From Pseudobdellovibrio exovorus JSS (GTDB lineage: Bacteria; Bdellovibrionota; Bdellovibrionia; Bdellovibrionales; Bdellovibrionaceae), in assembly GCF_000348725.1 (NCBI RefSeq), contig NC_020813.1:1898248-1962247 (forward strand): DNA of 64,000 nt, in the 5' to 3' direction. Positions within the stretch are counted from its first letter, which is position 1. Every line of letters begins with the position of its first letter. The notes under the pieces are model-generated. The model saw nothing but the letters and a program-made list of their open reading frames with translations. It was not told where the DNA came from and did no database searches. Shown one piece after another: positions 26,315-37,500 of the stretch. The translations under genes and the position numbers were made by a program.

Positions 26315-26590
26315 TTACTTCGCTGCGCTTACAACACCAGACAAAGTCCAGCGTTTAGTTTTGCTGATTGGACGAGATTCAACGATAGTTACTGTGTCTC
26401 CGACTTTAGCAACTTGCTTTTCATCGTGAGCTTTCAATACAGTCGATTTTTTCACGTACTTACCGTATTTATCGTGCTTAACAGTTCTGTAAACCAAAAC
26501 TGAAATTGTTTTTTGAGTTTTGTTAGCTACAACTTCACCTTGTAACTCAACACGACGTCCTCTAGTAGCTGTAGTAGTTTGTGTAGCCAT
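26315..26590 (-). CDS. rpsQ: 30S ribosomal protein S17
   Basis: This 91-residue OB-fold protein S17 has [23 protein letters not shown] (in part) and the conserved ending [19 protein letters not shown]. It is an early 16S 5'-domain binder. It starts 1 base after rpmC. Confidence 0.97.
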   Translation of the reverse strand: MATQTTTATRGRRVELQGEVVANKTQKTISVLVYRTVKHDKYGKYVKKSTVLKAHDEKQVAKVGDTVTIVESRPISKTKRWTLSGVVSAAK

Positions 26591-26591
26591 A

Positions 26592-26783
26592 CTATCTAGC
26601 CGCCTTTCTTACGATCGCCGTATTAATACGTGCGATATCACGACGAACATTTCTTACTTGATGAGGTGTTGCAAGTTGGCCCAATGAATTTTTCATTTTC
26701 ATTTCGAACAACTTAGCAGAAAGTTCGTTCTTCTGCTTGATCAACTCAGTTACTGATTTATTTTCAATATCCGCAAATTTCAT
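26592..26783 (-). CDS. rpmC: 50S ribosomal protein L29
   Basis: This 63-residue two-helix protein at the exit tunnel has the [37 protein letters not shown] (in part) pattern typical of L29. It lies 2 bases after rplP. Confidence 0.96.
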   Translation of the reverse strand: MKFADIENKSVTELIKQKNELSAKLFEMKMKNSLGQLATPHQVRNVRRDIARINTAIVRKAAR

Positions 26784-26785
26784 GA

Positions 26786-27193
26786 CTAAACTCTCTCTAA
26801 AAATTTAGTTTTAAAAGGAAGCTTGTGCGCTGCGCGCTCGAAGGCTTCTTTCGCTTGCTCTTTAGTAACGCCGTTCATTTCAAACAGGATTCTTCCTGGA
26901 AGAACGCGGGCAACCCAAAACTCTGGATTACCTTTACCGCTACCCATACGAGTCTCAGCAGGTTTTTTAGTTACAGGAACATCTGGATAAACGCGGCACC
27001 AAACTTTACCACCACGTTTAATTGTTCTGTTAATAGCAACACGGCCAGCTTCTAATTGACGAGCAGTTAAACGCCCTTCTTCAGCAGCTTGTAATCCGAA
27101 ATCACCGAAATCTAAGTTAGATCCGCGATGAGCTAAGCCCGACGCACGACCAACAAATTGTTTTCTCCACTTAACACGTTTAGGACTTAGCAC
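26786..27193 (-). CDS. rplP: 50S ribosomal protein L16, GTG start
   Basis: L16 organises the A-site and the aminoacyl-tRNA acceptor end. The family starts [12 protein letters not shown]; here that text begins at a GTG at 27193, 6 bases after a perfect AGGAGG, so this start is preferred over an upstream frame extension. This gives 135 residues, with [24 protein letters not shown] (in part) diagnostic. The gene overlaps the rpsC stop by 14 bases. Confidence 0.97.
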   Translation of the reverse strand: MLSPKRVKWRKQFVGRASGLAHRGSNLDFGDFGLQAAEEGRLTARQLEAGRVAINRTIKRGGKVWCRVYPDVPVTKKPAETRMGSGKGNPEFWVARVLPGRILFEMNGVTKEQAKEAFERAAHKLPFKTKFLERV

Positions 27194-27851
27194 GGCCAGC
27201 CTCCTGAACTTGAACCTCTCTAGCAGAAAGGATATCACCTTTGTAGATCCAAACTTTCATTCCGATAATACCGTAAGCAGTTAATGCCTCAGCAGTTCCG
27301 TAATCAATGTCGGCTCTTAATGTATGTAAAGGAACAGATTTCTCATTGTACCATTCAGAACGAGCAATCTCTGCTCCATCTAAACGACCAGAAACACGAA
27401 CTTTGATCCCGCGTACGCCGCCCTTAGTGGCTGCAGCGATAGCTTTCTTAAGTGCACGTCTCCAAGAGATACGTTTTTCTAATTGCATCGCAATGCTTTC
27501 AGCAACTAATTGAGCGTCAGTGTCTGGTTTTCTAACTTCTTGGATGCTCAAGAAAACTTCGTTAGTCGTTAACTTTTGAACATCAGCTTTTAGAGTATCG
27601 ATGCCAGTACCTTTTTTACCGATAACAACACCAGGGCGAGCAGTGTGAATGATCACTTTAACTTTATTAGCTGCACGCTCTAACTCGATTTTAGAAACAC
27701 CAGCGTGTTTCAATTTAGCTTTCAAATATTTTCTTAATTTAATGTCTTCATGTAAATTGTCATAATAGGTTTGGCCTTTAGCATACCAACGAGAATCCCA
27801 AGTTCTGATGACACCTACACGTAATCCAATCGGATGAACCTTTTGTCCCAC
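27180..27851 (-). CDS. rpsC: 30S ribosomal protein S3, GTG start
   Basis: This 223-residue S3 starts [21 protein letters not shown] (in part). It carries the KH RNA-binding motif [14 protein letters not shown] and the C-terminal [24 protein letters not shown] (in part). It forms the mRNA entry site with S4 and S5. The GTG start at 27851 shares a base with the rplV TAG stop. Confidence 0.98.
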   Translation of the reverse strand: MGQKVHPIGLRVGVIRTWDSRWYAKGQTYYDNLHEDIKLRKYLKAKLKHAGVSKIELERAANKVKVIIHTARPGVVIGKKGTGIDTLKADVQKLTTNEVFLSIQEVRKPDTDAQLVAESIAMQLEKRISWRRALKKAIAAATKGGVRGIKVRVSGRLDGAEIARSEWYNEKSVPLHTLRADIDYGTAEALTAYGIIGMKVWIYKGDILSAREVQVQEAGRAKS

Positions 27852-28186
27852 TATTTACTCTCCCCAATGACAACATTGATATGACTCAATTTTTTACGAA
27901 CGCCGAAGGCACGACCTTGAGCTCTTGGTCTGAAACGTTTCAACACAGGGCCTTGATCTACAGTGATAGATTTCACGTACAACTTGTCCATGTTCATCGT
28001 TTTTTTGTATTCAGCATTGGCAACAGCTGACTCGATTAATTTCTTAACCAACACAGCAGTTTTTTTATTCATGTAAGTAAGGGTTTTTAATGCCTCATCT
28101 ACAGACTTACCGCGAACAACATCGGCCACTAAACGAGCTTTTTGAGCTCCGACCATTGTATATTTTAAAGATGCTTTAGATTCCAT
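27851..28186 (-). CDS. rplV: 50S ribosomal protein L22
   Basis: This 111-residue L22 lines the exit tunnel. It has [21 protein letters not shown] (shortened) and the tunnel loop [24 protein letters not shown] (in part). The loop residues where macrolide resistance arises look wild type. It lies 12 bases after rpsS. Confidence 0.97.
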   Translation of the reverse strand: MESKASLKYTMVGAQKARLVADVVRGKSVDEALKTLTYMNKKTAVLVKKLIESAVANAEYKKTMNMDKLYVKSITVDQGPVLKRFRPRAQGRAFGVRKKLSHINVVIGESK

Positions 28187-28198
28187 TATCTACCACCA

Positions 28199-28489
28199 CT
28201 ACTTCTTGCCAGGAGCTGAGCTCGTAGCTTTTTTCTCGGCATGGCCTTGGAAAGTACGAGTTGGTGCAAATTCGCCCAACTTATGCCCAACCATGTTTTC
28301 AGTTATGTAAACAGGTACGAACTTTCTTCCATTATGCACCGCAAAAGTCAAGCCGATGCATTCAGGAAGGATTGTAGAACGACGTGACCATGTCTTAATT
28401 ACTTTTTTGTCATTTTTTTGAATTGCATTCTCAATTTTTTTACCAAGGTGCAAATCAACAAAAGGTCCTTTTTTAATCGAACGTGCCAC
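28199..28489 (-). CDS. rpsS: 30S ribosomal protein S19
   Basis: This 96-residue S19 starts [14 protein letters not shown] and has [22 protein letters not shown] and the signature [22 protein letters not shown] (in part). It is in the 30S head, bridging with L5. It lies 8 bases after rplB. Confidence 0.98.
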   Translation of the reverse strand: MARSIKKGPFVDLHLGKKIENAIQKNDKKVIKTWSRRSTILPECIGLTFAVHNGRKFVPVYITENMVGHKLGEFAPTRTFQGHAEKKATSSAPGKK

Positions 28490-28497
28490 AGTGTCTC

Positions 28498-29316
28498 CTA
28501 TTTACGACGTTTAATGATTGAAGAGTTAGTTCTCTTATTATGGCGAGTTTTGTAACCTTTAGATGGTTTACCCCAAGGAGTTACAGGATGGTGTCCTTTA
28601 CCTACACCCTCACCACCACCGAGTGGATGGTCAACCGGATTCATGGCCATACCACGAACGCCCGGACGGATACCTCTCCAACGAGATGCACCGGCTTTAC
28701 CCAACTTGATGTTTTCGTTATCAGTGTTACCAACTTGGCCGATTGAAGCTTTACAAGTAGAAAGAACTTGCTTCAATTCACCAGAAGGAAGACGAACCTG
28801 ACAGTACATTTCACCTTTACCAGCCAAAGTTGCAGATGCACCGGCACCGCGACAGATTTGACCACCTTTACCAGGTCTTAACTCAACATTATGAATAACA
28901 GTACCTACAGGGATTGCAGATAATGTTAAGCAGTTACCCGGTTTAATATCCGCTTTGTTACTAGAAACAACAGTGTCACCAACATTCAGACCCACAGGAG
29001 CCAAGATGTAAGCTTTTTCACCGTCTTTATAGTTAACTAAAGCGATACGGCAAGTACGATTTGGATCGTATTCGATCGCAGCAACTGTACCTGGAACTTC
29101 TAACTTAGTTCTTTTGAAATCCACTAAACGGTAACGTCTTTTATGAGCGCCACCCACGTGTCTCATTGTAATTTGACCGTGATTGTTACGTGCAGATTTC
29201 TTTTTAAGAGGAACTGTTAATGATTTCTCTGGAGTCGTTTTAGTGATCTCAGCGAAGTCAAAACCGATTCTGCCTCTGCTACCATGTGATCTCGGGCTGT
29301 AAACTTTTAAACCCAT
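28498..29316 (-). CDS. rplB: 50S ribosomal protein L2
   Basis: This 272-residue L2 binds 23S near the peptidyl-transferase centre. [42 protein letters not shown] (in part) and [17 protein letters not shown] are diagnostic, including the catalytic-region His in the HPLGGG context. It follows rplW by 2 bases. Confidence 0.98.
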   Translation of the reverse strand: MGLKVYSPRSHGSRGRIGFDFAEITKTTPEKSLTVPLKKKSARNNHGQITMRHVGGAHKRRYRLVDFKRTKLEVPGTVAAIEYDPNRTCRIALVNYKDGEKAYILAPVGLNVGDTVVSSNKADIKPGNCLTLSAIPVGTVIHNVELRPGKGGQICRGAGASATLAGKGEMYCQVRLPSGELKQVLSTCKASIGQVGNTDNENIKLGKAGASRWRGIRPGVRGMAMNPVDHPLGGGEGVGKGHHPVTPWGKPSKGYKTRHNKRTNSSIIKRRK

Positions 29317-29318
29317 GA

Positions 29319-29597
29319 TTAAGCTCCCTCAAACAATGAAATTTTTTGTCCAGCAGCAAGTTTAACGTAAGCCTTCTTCCATCTGCGGATTTTAGAAAGA
29401 CCAAACTTGTTGTACTTCATATCACTGCGGCAAACTGCAGTTCTGATTCCTTGTACTTTTACAGAAAAACCAGTTTCGATAGCCTTTTTGATTTCAGGCT
29501 TCGTAGCTTCTCTGTGTACTTCGAATACATAAACACCTGCTTCAGACAGATTCGTGTTTTTCTCAGTGATCAGTGGAGATTTGATAATTTGTTTCAT
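29319..29597 (-). CDS. rplW: 50S ribosomal protein L23
   Basis: This 92-residue L23 is at the exit tunnel and docks signal recognition particle and trigger factor. It has [29 protein letters not shown] and a KKAYVKL ending. It is 13 bases after rplD and 2 before rplB. Confidence 0.96.
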   Translation of the reverse strand: MKQIIKSPLITEKNTNLSEAGVYVFEVHREATKPEIKKAIETGFSVKVQGIRTAVCRSDMKYNKFGLSKIRRWKKAYVKLAAGQKISLFEGA

Positions 29598-29610
29598 CTT
29601 ATTTCTCCAA

Positions 29611-30237
29611 TTACTTTTCTAACGAGCAGCGCTCGACGATTTTGTTAATAGAATTTTTAGTGATTACAGCCGCATCGAACTTCAATAAGTCGAATACGTT
29701 GATACCAGCAACTGGCGCGTATTTGAAATTTTGTAAGTTGCGCGCTGCTAGTTGAAATTTCTCATCAGAAACTTCATCAACTAAAACTGCTTTTTTAATA
29801 CCAAAGCTTTTTAATCTTTTGTTCAATTCCGCTGTCTTACCTTCAGAAGCCATGCTGTCCACTACGAACAATTTGCCTTCTTTGAATAAGTGAGAAAGAG
29901 CCATTGAAAGACCTACTTTTCTCATTTTCTTAGGTAATACATAAGCGTAGTTACGAGGTACTGGACCGAACATAGTACCACCGCCTGGCATCAACGGAGA
30001 ACGAGTAGAACCTTGACGGGCATTACCTGTTCCTTTTTGTTTGAATGGCTTTTTACCACCACCGCTGACTAAACCTTTAGTTTTAGTCATGTGCGTACCT
30101 TGACGACGAGAAGCCAATTGCCATCTTACAACAGAGTGTAAAACTTCATTTTTAACTTCTACTTCAAAAACATTAGCAGCTAAATCAACTTGGCCAACTT
30201 TTTCTTTTTTCCAATTTATAACATTAACTGTAGCCAT
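29611..30237 (-). CDS. rplD: 50S ribosomal protein L4
   Basis: This 208-residue L4 shapes the exit tunnel and, in Escherichia coli, represses the S10 operon. QGTHMTKTKGLVSGGGKKPFKQKGTGNARQGSTRSPLMPGG (in part) is the conserved tunnel loop. It is separated from rplC by 2 bases. Confidence 0.97.
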   Translation of the reverse strand: MATVNVINWKKEKVGQVDLAANVFEVEVKNEVLHSVVRWQLASRRQGTHMTKTKGLVSGGGKKPFKQKGTGNARQGSTRSPLMPGGGTMFGPVPRNYAYVLPKKMRKVGLSMALSHLFKEGKLFVVDSMASEGKTAELNKRLKSFGIKKAVLVDEVSDEKFQLAARNLQNFKYAPVAGINVFDLLKFDAAVITKNSINKIVERCSLEK

Positions 30238-30239
30238 GA

Positions 30240-30917
30240 TTACCCCTTCACCAGCTTAACAAGAGTATTTTTGCTACCAGGAACTGGTCCCTTAACCAAA
30301 ACTACGCCTTCGCTTGCAATAACATCCACAACCACTACGTTTTTAACTGTGATTGTTTCATCACCCCAGTGACCTGGAAATTTCTTACCTGGCATTACAC
30401 GACCTGGCCATGTTCTGTTACCAGAAGAACCCGGTTTTCTGTGGAATTTAGATCCGTGAGTTGCAGGACCGCCCGCAAAGTTCCAACGACGAACTGAACC
30501 TTGGAAACCGCGACCTTTAGAAGTCGAAGTGATTTTAACAACGTCACCTTTTGCTAAAGTGTCGATCGATAAAGCGTCACCAAGTTTCAAACCATCTGGT
30601 AATGCATCTGTACGTAATTCTTTAACGTATTTTGCACCAGCTTCGAAACCTGCAGCTTTCAAGTGAGCTGTTTCAGCACCTGAAGCATTTTTAGATTTTT
30701 TAGGAACAGCAGCTAACTGAACAGCAGTGTATCCATCTTTTTCTTGAGTTTTAATTTGAGAAACTTTCCAAGTTTCATAACGTAAAACAGTCACAGGAAT
30801 TGACTCGCCTTTTTCGTTATAAACTGTTGCCATACCTTCTTTGAAAGCAAACAAACCATTAAGTTTGATACCTTCAGCAGAAGGAGCTTGAGTTTCTGAG
30901 TTTTGTACTTCGCTCAT
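30240..30917 (-). CDS. rplC: 50S ribosomal protein L3 with N-terminal extension
   Basis: L3 starts 23S folding. The 225-residue protein has about 20 extra polar residues before the usual GLFAFKEGM start, then KGRGFQGSVRRWNFAGGPATHGS (in part) and GSSGNRTWPGRVMPGKKFPGHWG (in part). The conserved glutamine of the Q-methylation motif (GFQG) is present. The SD before the ATG at 30917 is AAGGGG. It lies 13 bases after rpsJ. Confidence 0.97.
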   Translation of the reverse strand: MSEVQNSETQAPSAEGIKLNGLFAFKEGMATVYNEKGESIPVTVLRYETWKVSQIKTQEKDGYTAVQLAAVPKKSKNASGAETAHLKAAGFEAGAKYVKELRTDALPDGLKLGDALSIDTLAKGDVVKITSTSKGRGFQGSVRRWNFAGGPATHGSKFHRKPGSSGNRTWPGRVMPGKKFPGHWGDETITVKNVVVVDVIASEGVVLVKGPVPGSKNTLVKLVKG

Positions 30918-30930
30918 TTCCTACCCCTTC

Positions 30931-31248
30931 TTAGTTAGCAGAAAGTTTGATTTCAACATCAACACCAGCAGATAGATCTAATTTCATCAATTGATCAATT
31001 GTCTGTTGTGTCGGCTCTAAAATATCGAGCATTCTTTTGTGAGTACGGACTTCGAATTGCTCACGAGATTTTTTATCTACGTGAGGAGATCTCAATACCG
31101 TGAAACGGTTGATACGAGTTGGAAGCGGAATCGGACCAGCGATTTTAGCGCCAGTGCGTTTTGCTGTCTCAACGATTTCTTTTGTCGATTGATCAAGTAA
31201 TTTATGATCAAAGGCTTTCAGCCTGATACGTATTTTTTGACTTTGCAT
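30931..31248 (-). CDS. rpsJ: 30S ribosomal protein S10
   Basis: This 105-residue S10 (also the antitermination factor NusE) has [21 protein letters not shown] (in part), GPIPLPTR, and [20 protein letters not shown] (shortened). It is the first gene of the S10 cluster, preceded by a 200-base spacer after fusA. Confidence 0.98.
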   Translation of the reverse strand: MQSQKIRIRLKAFDHKLLDQSTKEIVETAKRTGAKIAGPIPLPTRINRFTVLRSPHVDKKSREQFEVRTHKRMLDILEPTQQTIDQLMKLDLSAGVDVEIKLSAN

Positions 31249-31344
31249 AACTCTCTTTTCCTAGTTCTGCCCGCCAAAACCTTTTACCCACAGAGCATGA
31301 CTGCTTTGAATATGGAGGTTTCCGTAGCGTTAACAAGAAAGGAG

Positions 31345-31373
31345 AATATGAAAGAAGCCAGACCTAAAGTCAA
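31345..31373 (-). promoter_or_regulatory. candidate promoter of the S10 cluster
   Basis: In the 200-base gap between fusA and rpsJ, TTGACT (31373-31368) and CATATT (31350-31345) are 17 bases apart on the minus strand. A 100-base leader would follow before rpsJ. This is a visual match only. The same gap contains a weak fusA hairpin (GAGGT/ACCTC at about 31431-31446) followed by a short T-run. Confidence 0.4.
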
Positions 31374-31448
31374 TGGCTATTTAATAATATTTTTTAGGGG
31401 TATCTAACTGGTATTTACGAGGGTAAAAGCCGAGGTAAAGACCTCAGT

Positions 31449-33548
31449 TTAGCGACCTAGTTTTTGAAGGATTTCGGCACGGACTTTCGGCGGAACAGGA
31501 GCGTATTCTTGGAATTCCATGCTAAAAAAGGCTCTACCCTGCGATAAGCTGCGCACATCGGTCGCATACCCGAAAAGCTGCGCCAGTGGCACCTCGGCCT
31601 GTATAACCTGTCCCTGCATTGGTTTAACCGTCATGTTAAGAACTTTTCCTCGGCGCGAATTCAAATCTCCGACAACATTGCCTACAAATTCATCAGGGCA
31701 AGTCACTTCTAAACGGAAAATAGGTTCTAACAATAAAGCGTCTACTTTTTTGACAGCTTCACGGAAAGCCAAAGAGCCTGCCGCCTTACAGGCGATCTCG
31801 TCTGTAATCTGAGGTTTTCCAATAATTGATTTTATGTTTATTTTTAAGCCCGTCATAGAATAGCTGGCAATCGGCCCCACTTCAGAAGCTTCTTTTAAGC
31901 CATTCTCACAAGCTCTGATCCAATTTGGCTGGATCTCTTTGCTCGGCTGCACACTCGAAGTGATTTTTACACCTTCTGCTGCCGCTATAGGTTCAATCTC
32001 AACAGTCACCTGAGCAAATTTTTCTTCCGATCCCAACTGACGTTCAAAAGTATATTCTGTCGATGTGGCTGCAGCAATAGACTCACGATAAGCCACTTGA
32101 GGACGTCCTACATTCGCCTGTACTTTATGTTCACGCAGAAGACGATCAACTAGAATATCCAAGTGAAGTTCGCCCATACCCGACAACAGAATTTGTCCTG
32201 TCTCGACATCTGTACGCAAACGGCATGATGGATCTTCTTTTTCTAAACGTTGCAAACCTTCTAACATTTTATCTTGGTCAGCAGAAGACTTCGCCTCTAC
32301 AACAACAGAGATAACTGGCTCTGGGAATACCATTGATTCAAATACAACTAAGCGATGCGAATCACACAACGTATCACCTGTAGACGTAAATTTTAAACCG
32401 ATGATCGCTCCGATATCACCAGCTTTTAACTCGCTCACTTCTTCGCGCGCGTTTGCATGCATCTTCACGATTTTTTGCACGCGCTCTTTTTTCTCGGTAC
32501 GTGGATTGAAAAGTTGTTCACCCACTTTTACAATTCCCGAGTAAACACGGATGTAGGTTAACGAACCGGCAAAGGCATCGTTCGCCAACTTAAATGCAAT
32601 CGCAGCAGCTGGCTCATCAAAGCGAGTATGACATTCCACACTCAACTCTTCCTTCACAGGGTTCATACCAACTGCAGATGGAATATCAAGTGGACTCGGC
32701 AAGTAATCAATAACTGCATCGAGCAATTGCTGAATACCTTTGTTTTTGAAAGCGGCTCCGCAGAAGACTGGGAATGTTTTCAATTCAATAGTCGCTTTTC
32801 TTAATGCGGCTTTGAGCTCTTCTAAAGAAGGCGTCTCGCCATTCAGAAATTTTTCAGTTAAGGCATCATCCAACTCACATATCTTTTCGACTGTGTTGGC
32901 ATTTTCGGTTTCAACTAGTGACATCAAATCCGCAGGGATCGCAGTCTCTTCAAATGTATGATCTGTTGAACTTTTCCAAACGTAAGCTTTTTTTGTCAGA
33001 AGATCGATTACACCTTGGAACTGATCTTCTGCACCAATTGGAATTTGTAATTTAATCGGATACGCATCTAATTTATCTTTGATAGTGCCAACACTCATTT
33101 CGAAGTCAGCACCAACGCGATCCATTTTATTGACGAAACAAATGCGCGGAACTTTATATTTGTTCGCCTGTCTCCAGACAGTTTCAGATTGTGGCTCTAC
33201 ACCATTAACTGCATCGAATACCGCAATAGCTCCATCCAACACGCGAAGAGATCTTTCAACTTCAATTGTGAAGTCAACGTGGCCCGGAGTATCGATGATA
33301 TTGAATCGAGAGTTTTTCCAAAAGGCAGTGGTGGCCGCAGAGGTAATAGTAATACCACGCTCTTGTTCCTGCGGCATCCAGTCCATAGTGGCTGCACCGT
33401 CGTGAACTTCACCTATTTTATGATTTTTACCTGTGTAGAAAAGAATGCGTTCGGTGGTGGTAGTTTTACCGGCATCAATGTGAGCCATGATGCCGATATT
33501 TCGAGTGAACTTAAGATCAGCTTCAGTTTTAACAGAATTCGCTGACAT
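31449..33548 (-). CDS. fusA: translation elongation factor G
   Basis: This 699-residue GTPase translocates tRNA and mRNA. The P-loop [15 protein letters not shown] is at about 22-36, switch II is DTPGHVDFT, and NKMDRVG is the base-recognition motif. Domain IV has the SDQDK-like region and [10 protein letters not shown]. The ending [14 protein letters not shown] is standard. It follows rpsG by 12 bases in the str operon; no second tuf gene follows it here. Confidence 0.98.
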   Translation of the reverse strand: MSANSVKTEADLKFTRNIGIMAHIDAGKTTTTERILFYTGKNHKIGEVHDGAATMDWMPQEQERGITITSAATTAFWKNSRFNIIDTPGHVDFTIEVERSLRVLDGAIAVFDAVNGVEPQSETVWRQANKYKVPRICFVNKMDRVGADFEMSVGTIKDKLDAYPIKLQIPIGAEDQFQGVIDLLTKKAYVWKSSTDHTFEETAIPADLMSLVETENANTVEKICELDDALTEKFLNGETPSLEELKAALRKATIELKTFPVFCGAAFKNKGIQQLLDAVIDYLPSPLDIPSAVGMNPVKEELSVECHTRFDEPAAAIAFKLANDAFAGSLTYIRVYSGIVKVGEQLFNPRTEKKERVQKIVKMHANAREEVSELKAGDIGAIIGLKFTSTGDTLCDSHRLVVFESMVFPEPVISVVVEAKSSADQDKMLEGLQRLEKEDPSCRLRTDVETGQILLSGMGELHLDILVDRLLREHKVQANVGRPQVAYRESIAAATSTEYTFERQLGSEEKFAQVTVEIEPIAAAEGVKITSSVQPSKEIQPNWIRACENGLKEASEVGPIASYSMTGLKINIKSIIGKPQITDEIACKAAGSLAFREAVKKVDALLLEPIFRLEVTCPDEFVGNVVGDLNSRRGKVLNMTVKPMQGQVIQAEVPLAQLFGYATDVRSLSQGRAFFSMEFQEYAPVPPKVRAEILQKLGR

Positions 33549-33560
33549 CTAGATTTTTGA

Positions 33561-34034
33561 TTACCAGTTGTAGTGTGCAAAAGCTTTATTTGATTCAGCC
33601 ATTTTATGCACATCTTCTTTTTTCTTAATAGAGTTACCGCGATTGTTGTAAGCGTCTAATAACTCACCTGCTAATTTTTTAGTGAAGTCTTTTTCGCCAC
33701 GAGCGCGAGAGTACTCAACTAACCAACGCATAGCTAAAGTCAAACGACGAGTTGGACGAACATCAACAGGTACTTGGTAAGTTGCACCACCAACACGGCG
33801 TGAACGTACTTCGATAGAAGGCTTAACGTTTTCCAACGCTTTCTTCATAACTGCGATTGATTCTTCACCAGGAACTTTACCTTTCAACTCTTCTAAAGCT
33901 CCGTAAAAAAGCTTTTGAGCAGTTGATTTTTGACCGCGTTCCATAATTTTATTGATAAATTTAGCAACGACGATGTCTTTGTAAACTGGATCTGGAATGA
34001 TTTCTCTTTTAAATTTGCGATTACGACGTGACAT
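33561..34034 (-). CDS. rpsG: 30S ribosomal protein S7
   Basis: This 157-residue S7 organises the 30S head and, in Escherichia coli, represses its operon. SRRNRKFKREIIPDPVYKDI (start), VEVRSRRVGGATYQVPVDV-type text and RARGEKDFTKKLAGELLDAYNNRG (in part) are diagnostic. It is 13 bases after rpsL. Confidence 0.97.
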   Translation of the reverse strand: MSRRNRKFKREIIPDPVYKDIVVAKFINKIMERGQKSTAQKLFYGALEELKGKVPGEESIAVMKKALENVKPSIEVRSRRVGGATYQVPVDVRPTRRLTLAMRWLVEYSRARGEKDFTKKLAGELLDAYNNRGNSIKKKEDVHKMAESNKAFAHYNW

Positions 34035-34047
34035 ACTCTACCTCAAA

Positions 34048-34422
34048 CTATTTCTTAGGTTTCTTAGCGCCATACTTAGAGCGGCTTCTCAAACGACCGT
34101 TAACACCTTGTAAGTCAAGAGTTCCACGGATGATATGGTAACGAACACCTGGTAAATCTTTCACACGACCACCACGAATCATAACAACGCTATGCTCTTG
34201 AAGGTTATGTCCGATACCCGGAATGTATGAAATCACTTCAAAACCGTTAGACAAACGAACTTTTGCAACTTTTCTTAAAGCTGAATTCGGTTTTTTTGGT
34301 GTTGTCGTGTAAACACGAGTGCAAACGCCACGTTTTTGCGGGCATTTCGCTAGAGCTGGCGATTTAGTTTGGTTCTTTTGAACGCTACGCTCTTTCTTGA
34401 TCAGCTGGTTAATTGTAGGCAC
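34048..34422 (-). CDS. rpsL: 30S ribosomal protein S12, GTG start
   Basis: This 124-residue S12 is at the decoding centre. [19 protein letters not shown] (shortened) keeps the lysine whose change gives streptomycin resistance, so it looks sensitive. [17 protein letters not shown], containing the methylthiolated Asp position, is present. The start is a GTG at 34422, with AAGGGG 6 bases upstream. Confidence 0.97.
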   Translation of the reverse strand: MPTINQLIKKERSVQKNQTKSPALAKCPQKRGVCTRVYTTTPKKPNSALRKVAKVRLSNGFEVISYIPGIGHNLQEHSVVMIRGGRVKDLPGVRYHIIRGTLDLQGVNGRLRSRSKYGAKKPKK

Positions 34423-34491
34423 TTCGATCCCCTTTATTATCTAGTTAAATATTTAACCAAGTTCGACAAATTAACGACAACCGAAGTCATC

Positions 34492-34539
34492 GTCAAGTCA
34501 TTTTCTTGACCTCAGTGGCTTCAGGTTATAAAGCCACTG
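34492..34539 (-). promoter_or_regulatory. two leader hairpins and promoter-like element before rpsL
   Basis: In the 136-base rpoC-rpsL gap, CAGTGGCTT (34513-34521) pairs with AAGCCACTG (34531-34539), and GTCAAG pairs with CTTGAC (34492-34497/34505-34510). Neither has a T-run, so full termination is unlikely. TTGACG (34496-34491), 17 bases before TAATTT, could be a promoter for the str genes. The role is inferred. Confidence 0.35.
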
Positions 34540-34558
34540 TTGTTTAATTTTTAAGCAA

Positions 34559-37500
34559 CTAGCCACCCATTGGCAATGCTGCTGATTCCATCTCTTCATC
34601 CTCAGTCACAACAACTTTCCAACGTTTATAAGACGTTAGACCTGTTCCCGCAGGGATTAAGCGACCCATGATGATGTTTTCTTTTAGGCCACGTAAGTGG
34701 TCAGTTTTTGAGTTGATTGCAGCTTCCGTTAAAACTTTTGTCGTTTCTTGGAAAGATGCCGCTGAAATCCAGCTTTCAGTGCTCAATGAAACTTTTGTGA
34801 TACCAAGTAGTAGCGATTTCGCTGTTGCGATTTGTCCGCCTTCTCTTAATACACGTTCATTTTCAGCATTGAAAGTTGTGCGCTCTACCTGTTCACCAGA
34901 TAAGAAGCGAGTGTCTCCAGCGTCAATAACTTCAACTTTACGTAACATTTGACGAACGATGACTTCAACGTGCTTGTCATTGATACCCACACCTTGCAAG
35001 CGGTAAACTTCTTGAACTTCGTTCACTAAGTACGCTGACAATGCGTTAGCACCCAATACCGCTAATACGTCATGCGGATTCGTTGGTCCATCCATAAGCG
35101 CCTCACCGGCTCTTACAAACTCACCCTCACGTACCGCTACGTGTTTACCTTTAGGAATCAAGTATTCACGTTGCTCACCGATTTCAGGAGTAACGATTAC
35201 ACGTTGTTTACCTTTTACGTCTTTACCGAAAGTTACATAACCATCGATTTCAGAGATGATAGCAGCTTCTTTAGGTTTACGTGCTTCGAATAACTCAGCA
35301 ACACGCGGAAGACCACCCGTGATATCTTTTGTTTTAGATGTTTCACGATGCATTTTCGCAATAACGTCACCGGCATGTACATCTTGTGCGTCAGTCACTA
35401 ACAACTGAGCTCCAACTGGAATCATATAACGAGCTGGGATCTCACGACCTGGCAAGTTCAATACTTTTCCACTCTCATCAACCAACAATACTGTCGGTTT
35501 GTTATCAGAAGATTTTGACTCTGTAATAACTTTAGTAGCGAAACCAGTAACAGGGTCAACCTGCTCTGACATCGTCACACCTTCAACGATATCTTGGAAT
35601 TGAATCTTAGCCGTTACCTCAGAGATAATCGGATTAGAATATGGATCCCACTCAGCAACAGTTGCGCCTTTAGCCACTTTGTCGCCTTCGTTGTAGCTTA
35701 ATACAGTACCGTAAACTAATTTAAAGTTCTCACGCTCACGACCTGTTTCGTCGATAACTAAAGCCTGTCCGTTACGATTCATCACTGTCAATTTACCGTT
35801 GCGGTTTCTAACAGACTGAACGTTAACAAGTTTTAAAGTACCTTCGTAACGAGATGTATGAACTGATTGCTCAACTGAACGAGATGCCGCACCACCTAAG
35901 TGGAACGTTCTCATCGTTAACTGAGTACCCGGCTCACCGATAGATTGAGCCGCAATAATACCAACTGTTTCACCTAAGTTAACAGTCGCACCACGAGCTA
36001 AATCACGGCCATAACATTTCACACAAACACCACGTTTAGCTTCACAAGTTAAAGCTGAACGGATGGTTACTTTTTCGATACCTAAATCATCGATTTTCTT
36101 AACAGCAGTTTCATCGATTTCGCTATTCGCTTTAACCAAGATAGTGTTGTTAGTTGGATCAACGATATCATGTAACGGCGTACGACCTAAAATACGCTCG
36201 CCGATACCTTGAATGATTTCACCAGCTTCGTATACAGGAATGATATCTAAGCCTTCAGTCGTTCCGCAGTCGATTTCAGAAACAACTACGTCTTGAGCTA
36301 CGTCAACTAAACGACGAGTCAGGTAACCTGAGTTCGCAGTTTTAAGAGCGGTATCGGCCAAACCTTTACGCGCACCGTGAGTTGAAATGAAGTACTGAAG
36401 AACCGTTAAACCTTCACGGAAATTCGCCGTGATCGGAGTCTCGATGATCTCACCAGAAGGTTTCGCCATTAGACCACGCATACCACCCAACTGACGCAAC
36501 TGATTGAAGGAACCACGGGCTCCCGAGTCAGCCATGACATAGATAGGATTGAATGAAGGGCCTACGATTTCTTTGCCATCAACAACGAATTTTTGCTTTT
36601 CGATCTGACTCATCATCTCTTTAGCAACTTTGTCTGAAGTTTGTGCCCAGATATCCACTACCTTATTGTAGCGCTCACCATCTGTAATCAAACCTTCATC
36701 GTATTGCTGTTGAATTTCTTCAACATGCTTTTCAGCATCGGCAATCATACCCGCTTTTGATTCAGGGATGATCATGTCATCCAATGAAATCGAAAGACCT
36801 GCTAATGTTGAGTATTTGAAACCCAACTGCATGATCTGGTCAGCTAAGATACAAGTTGCTTTCGCACCTGCGTGACGGAAAGTTGTATCGATCAATGCAG
36901 CAATCGCTTTTTTACTCATCACTGTATTGATAGACGCGAATGGCACCTCTTTAGGAACAGCGTCAGAAAGAATAGCGCGACCTACAGAAGTCTCTTCGAT
37001 TTTACCTTTAATTTTAACTTTACAAGCCGCTTGAATATCAACCAAACCTGCTTCGTATGCGTATGTCGCCTCTTGAACAGATGCGAATACTTTACCCGTG
37101 CCTTTAGCACCTGGGCGGATACGAGTCATCCAGTACAATCCCAAGACAACGTCCTGAGATGGATTGATGATTGGTTTACCATTGGCTGGAGACAAGATGT
37201 TGTTCGTCGACATCATCAACACGCGAGCTTCCACTTGCGCTTCTACTGACAACGGAACGTGAACGGCCATTTGGTCACCATCGAAGTCGGCATTGAACGC
37301 AGTACACACTAACGGATGCAATTGGATTGCTTTACCTTCATGTAATACAGGTTCGAAAGCTTGGATACCTAGTCTGTGAAGAGTAGGAGCACGATTCAGT
37401 AATACTGGATGCTCTTTTACCACTTCAGCCAAGATATCCCATACTTCTACAGTTTCTTGATCTACTAAGCGTTTTGCTTGCTTGATTGTAGTCGCCAAAC

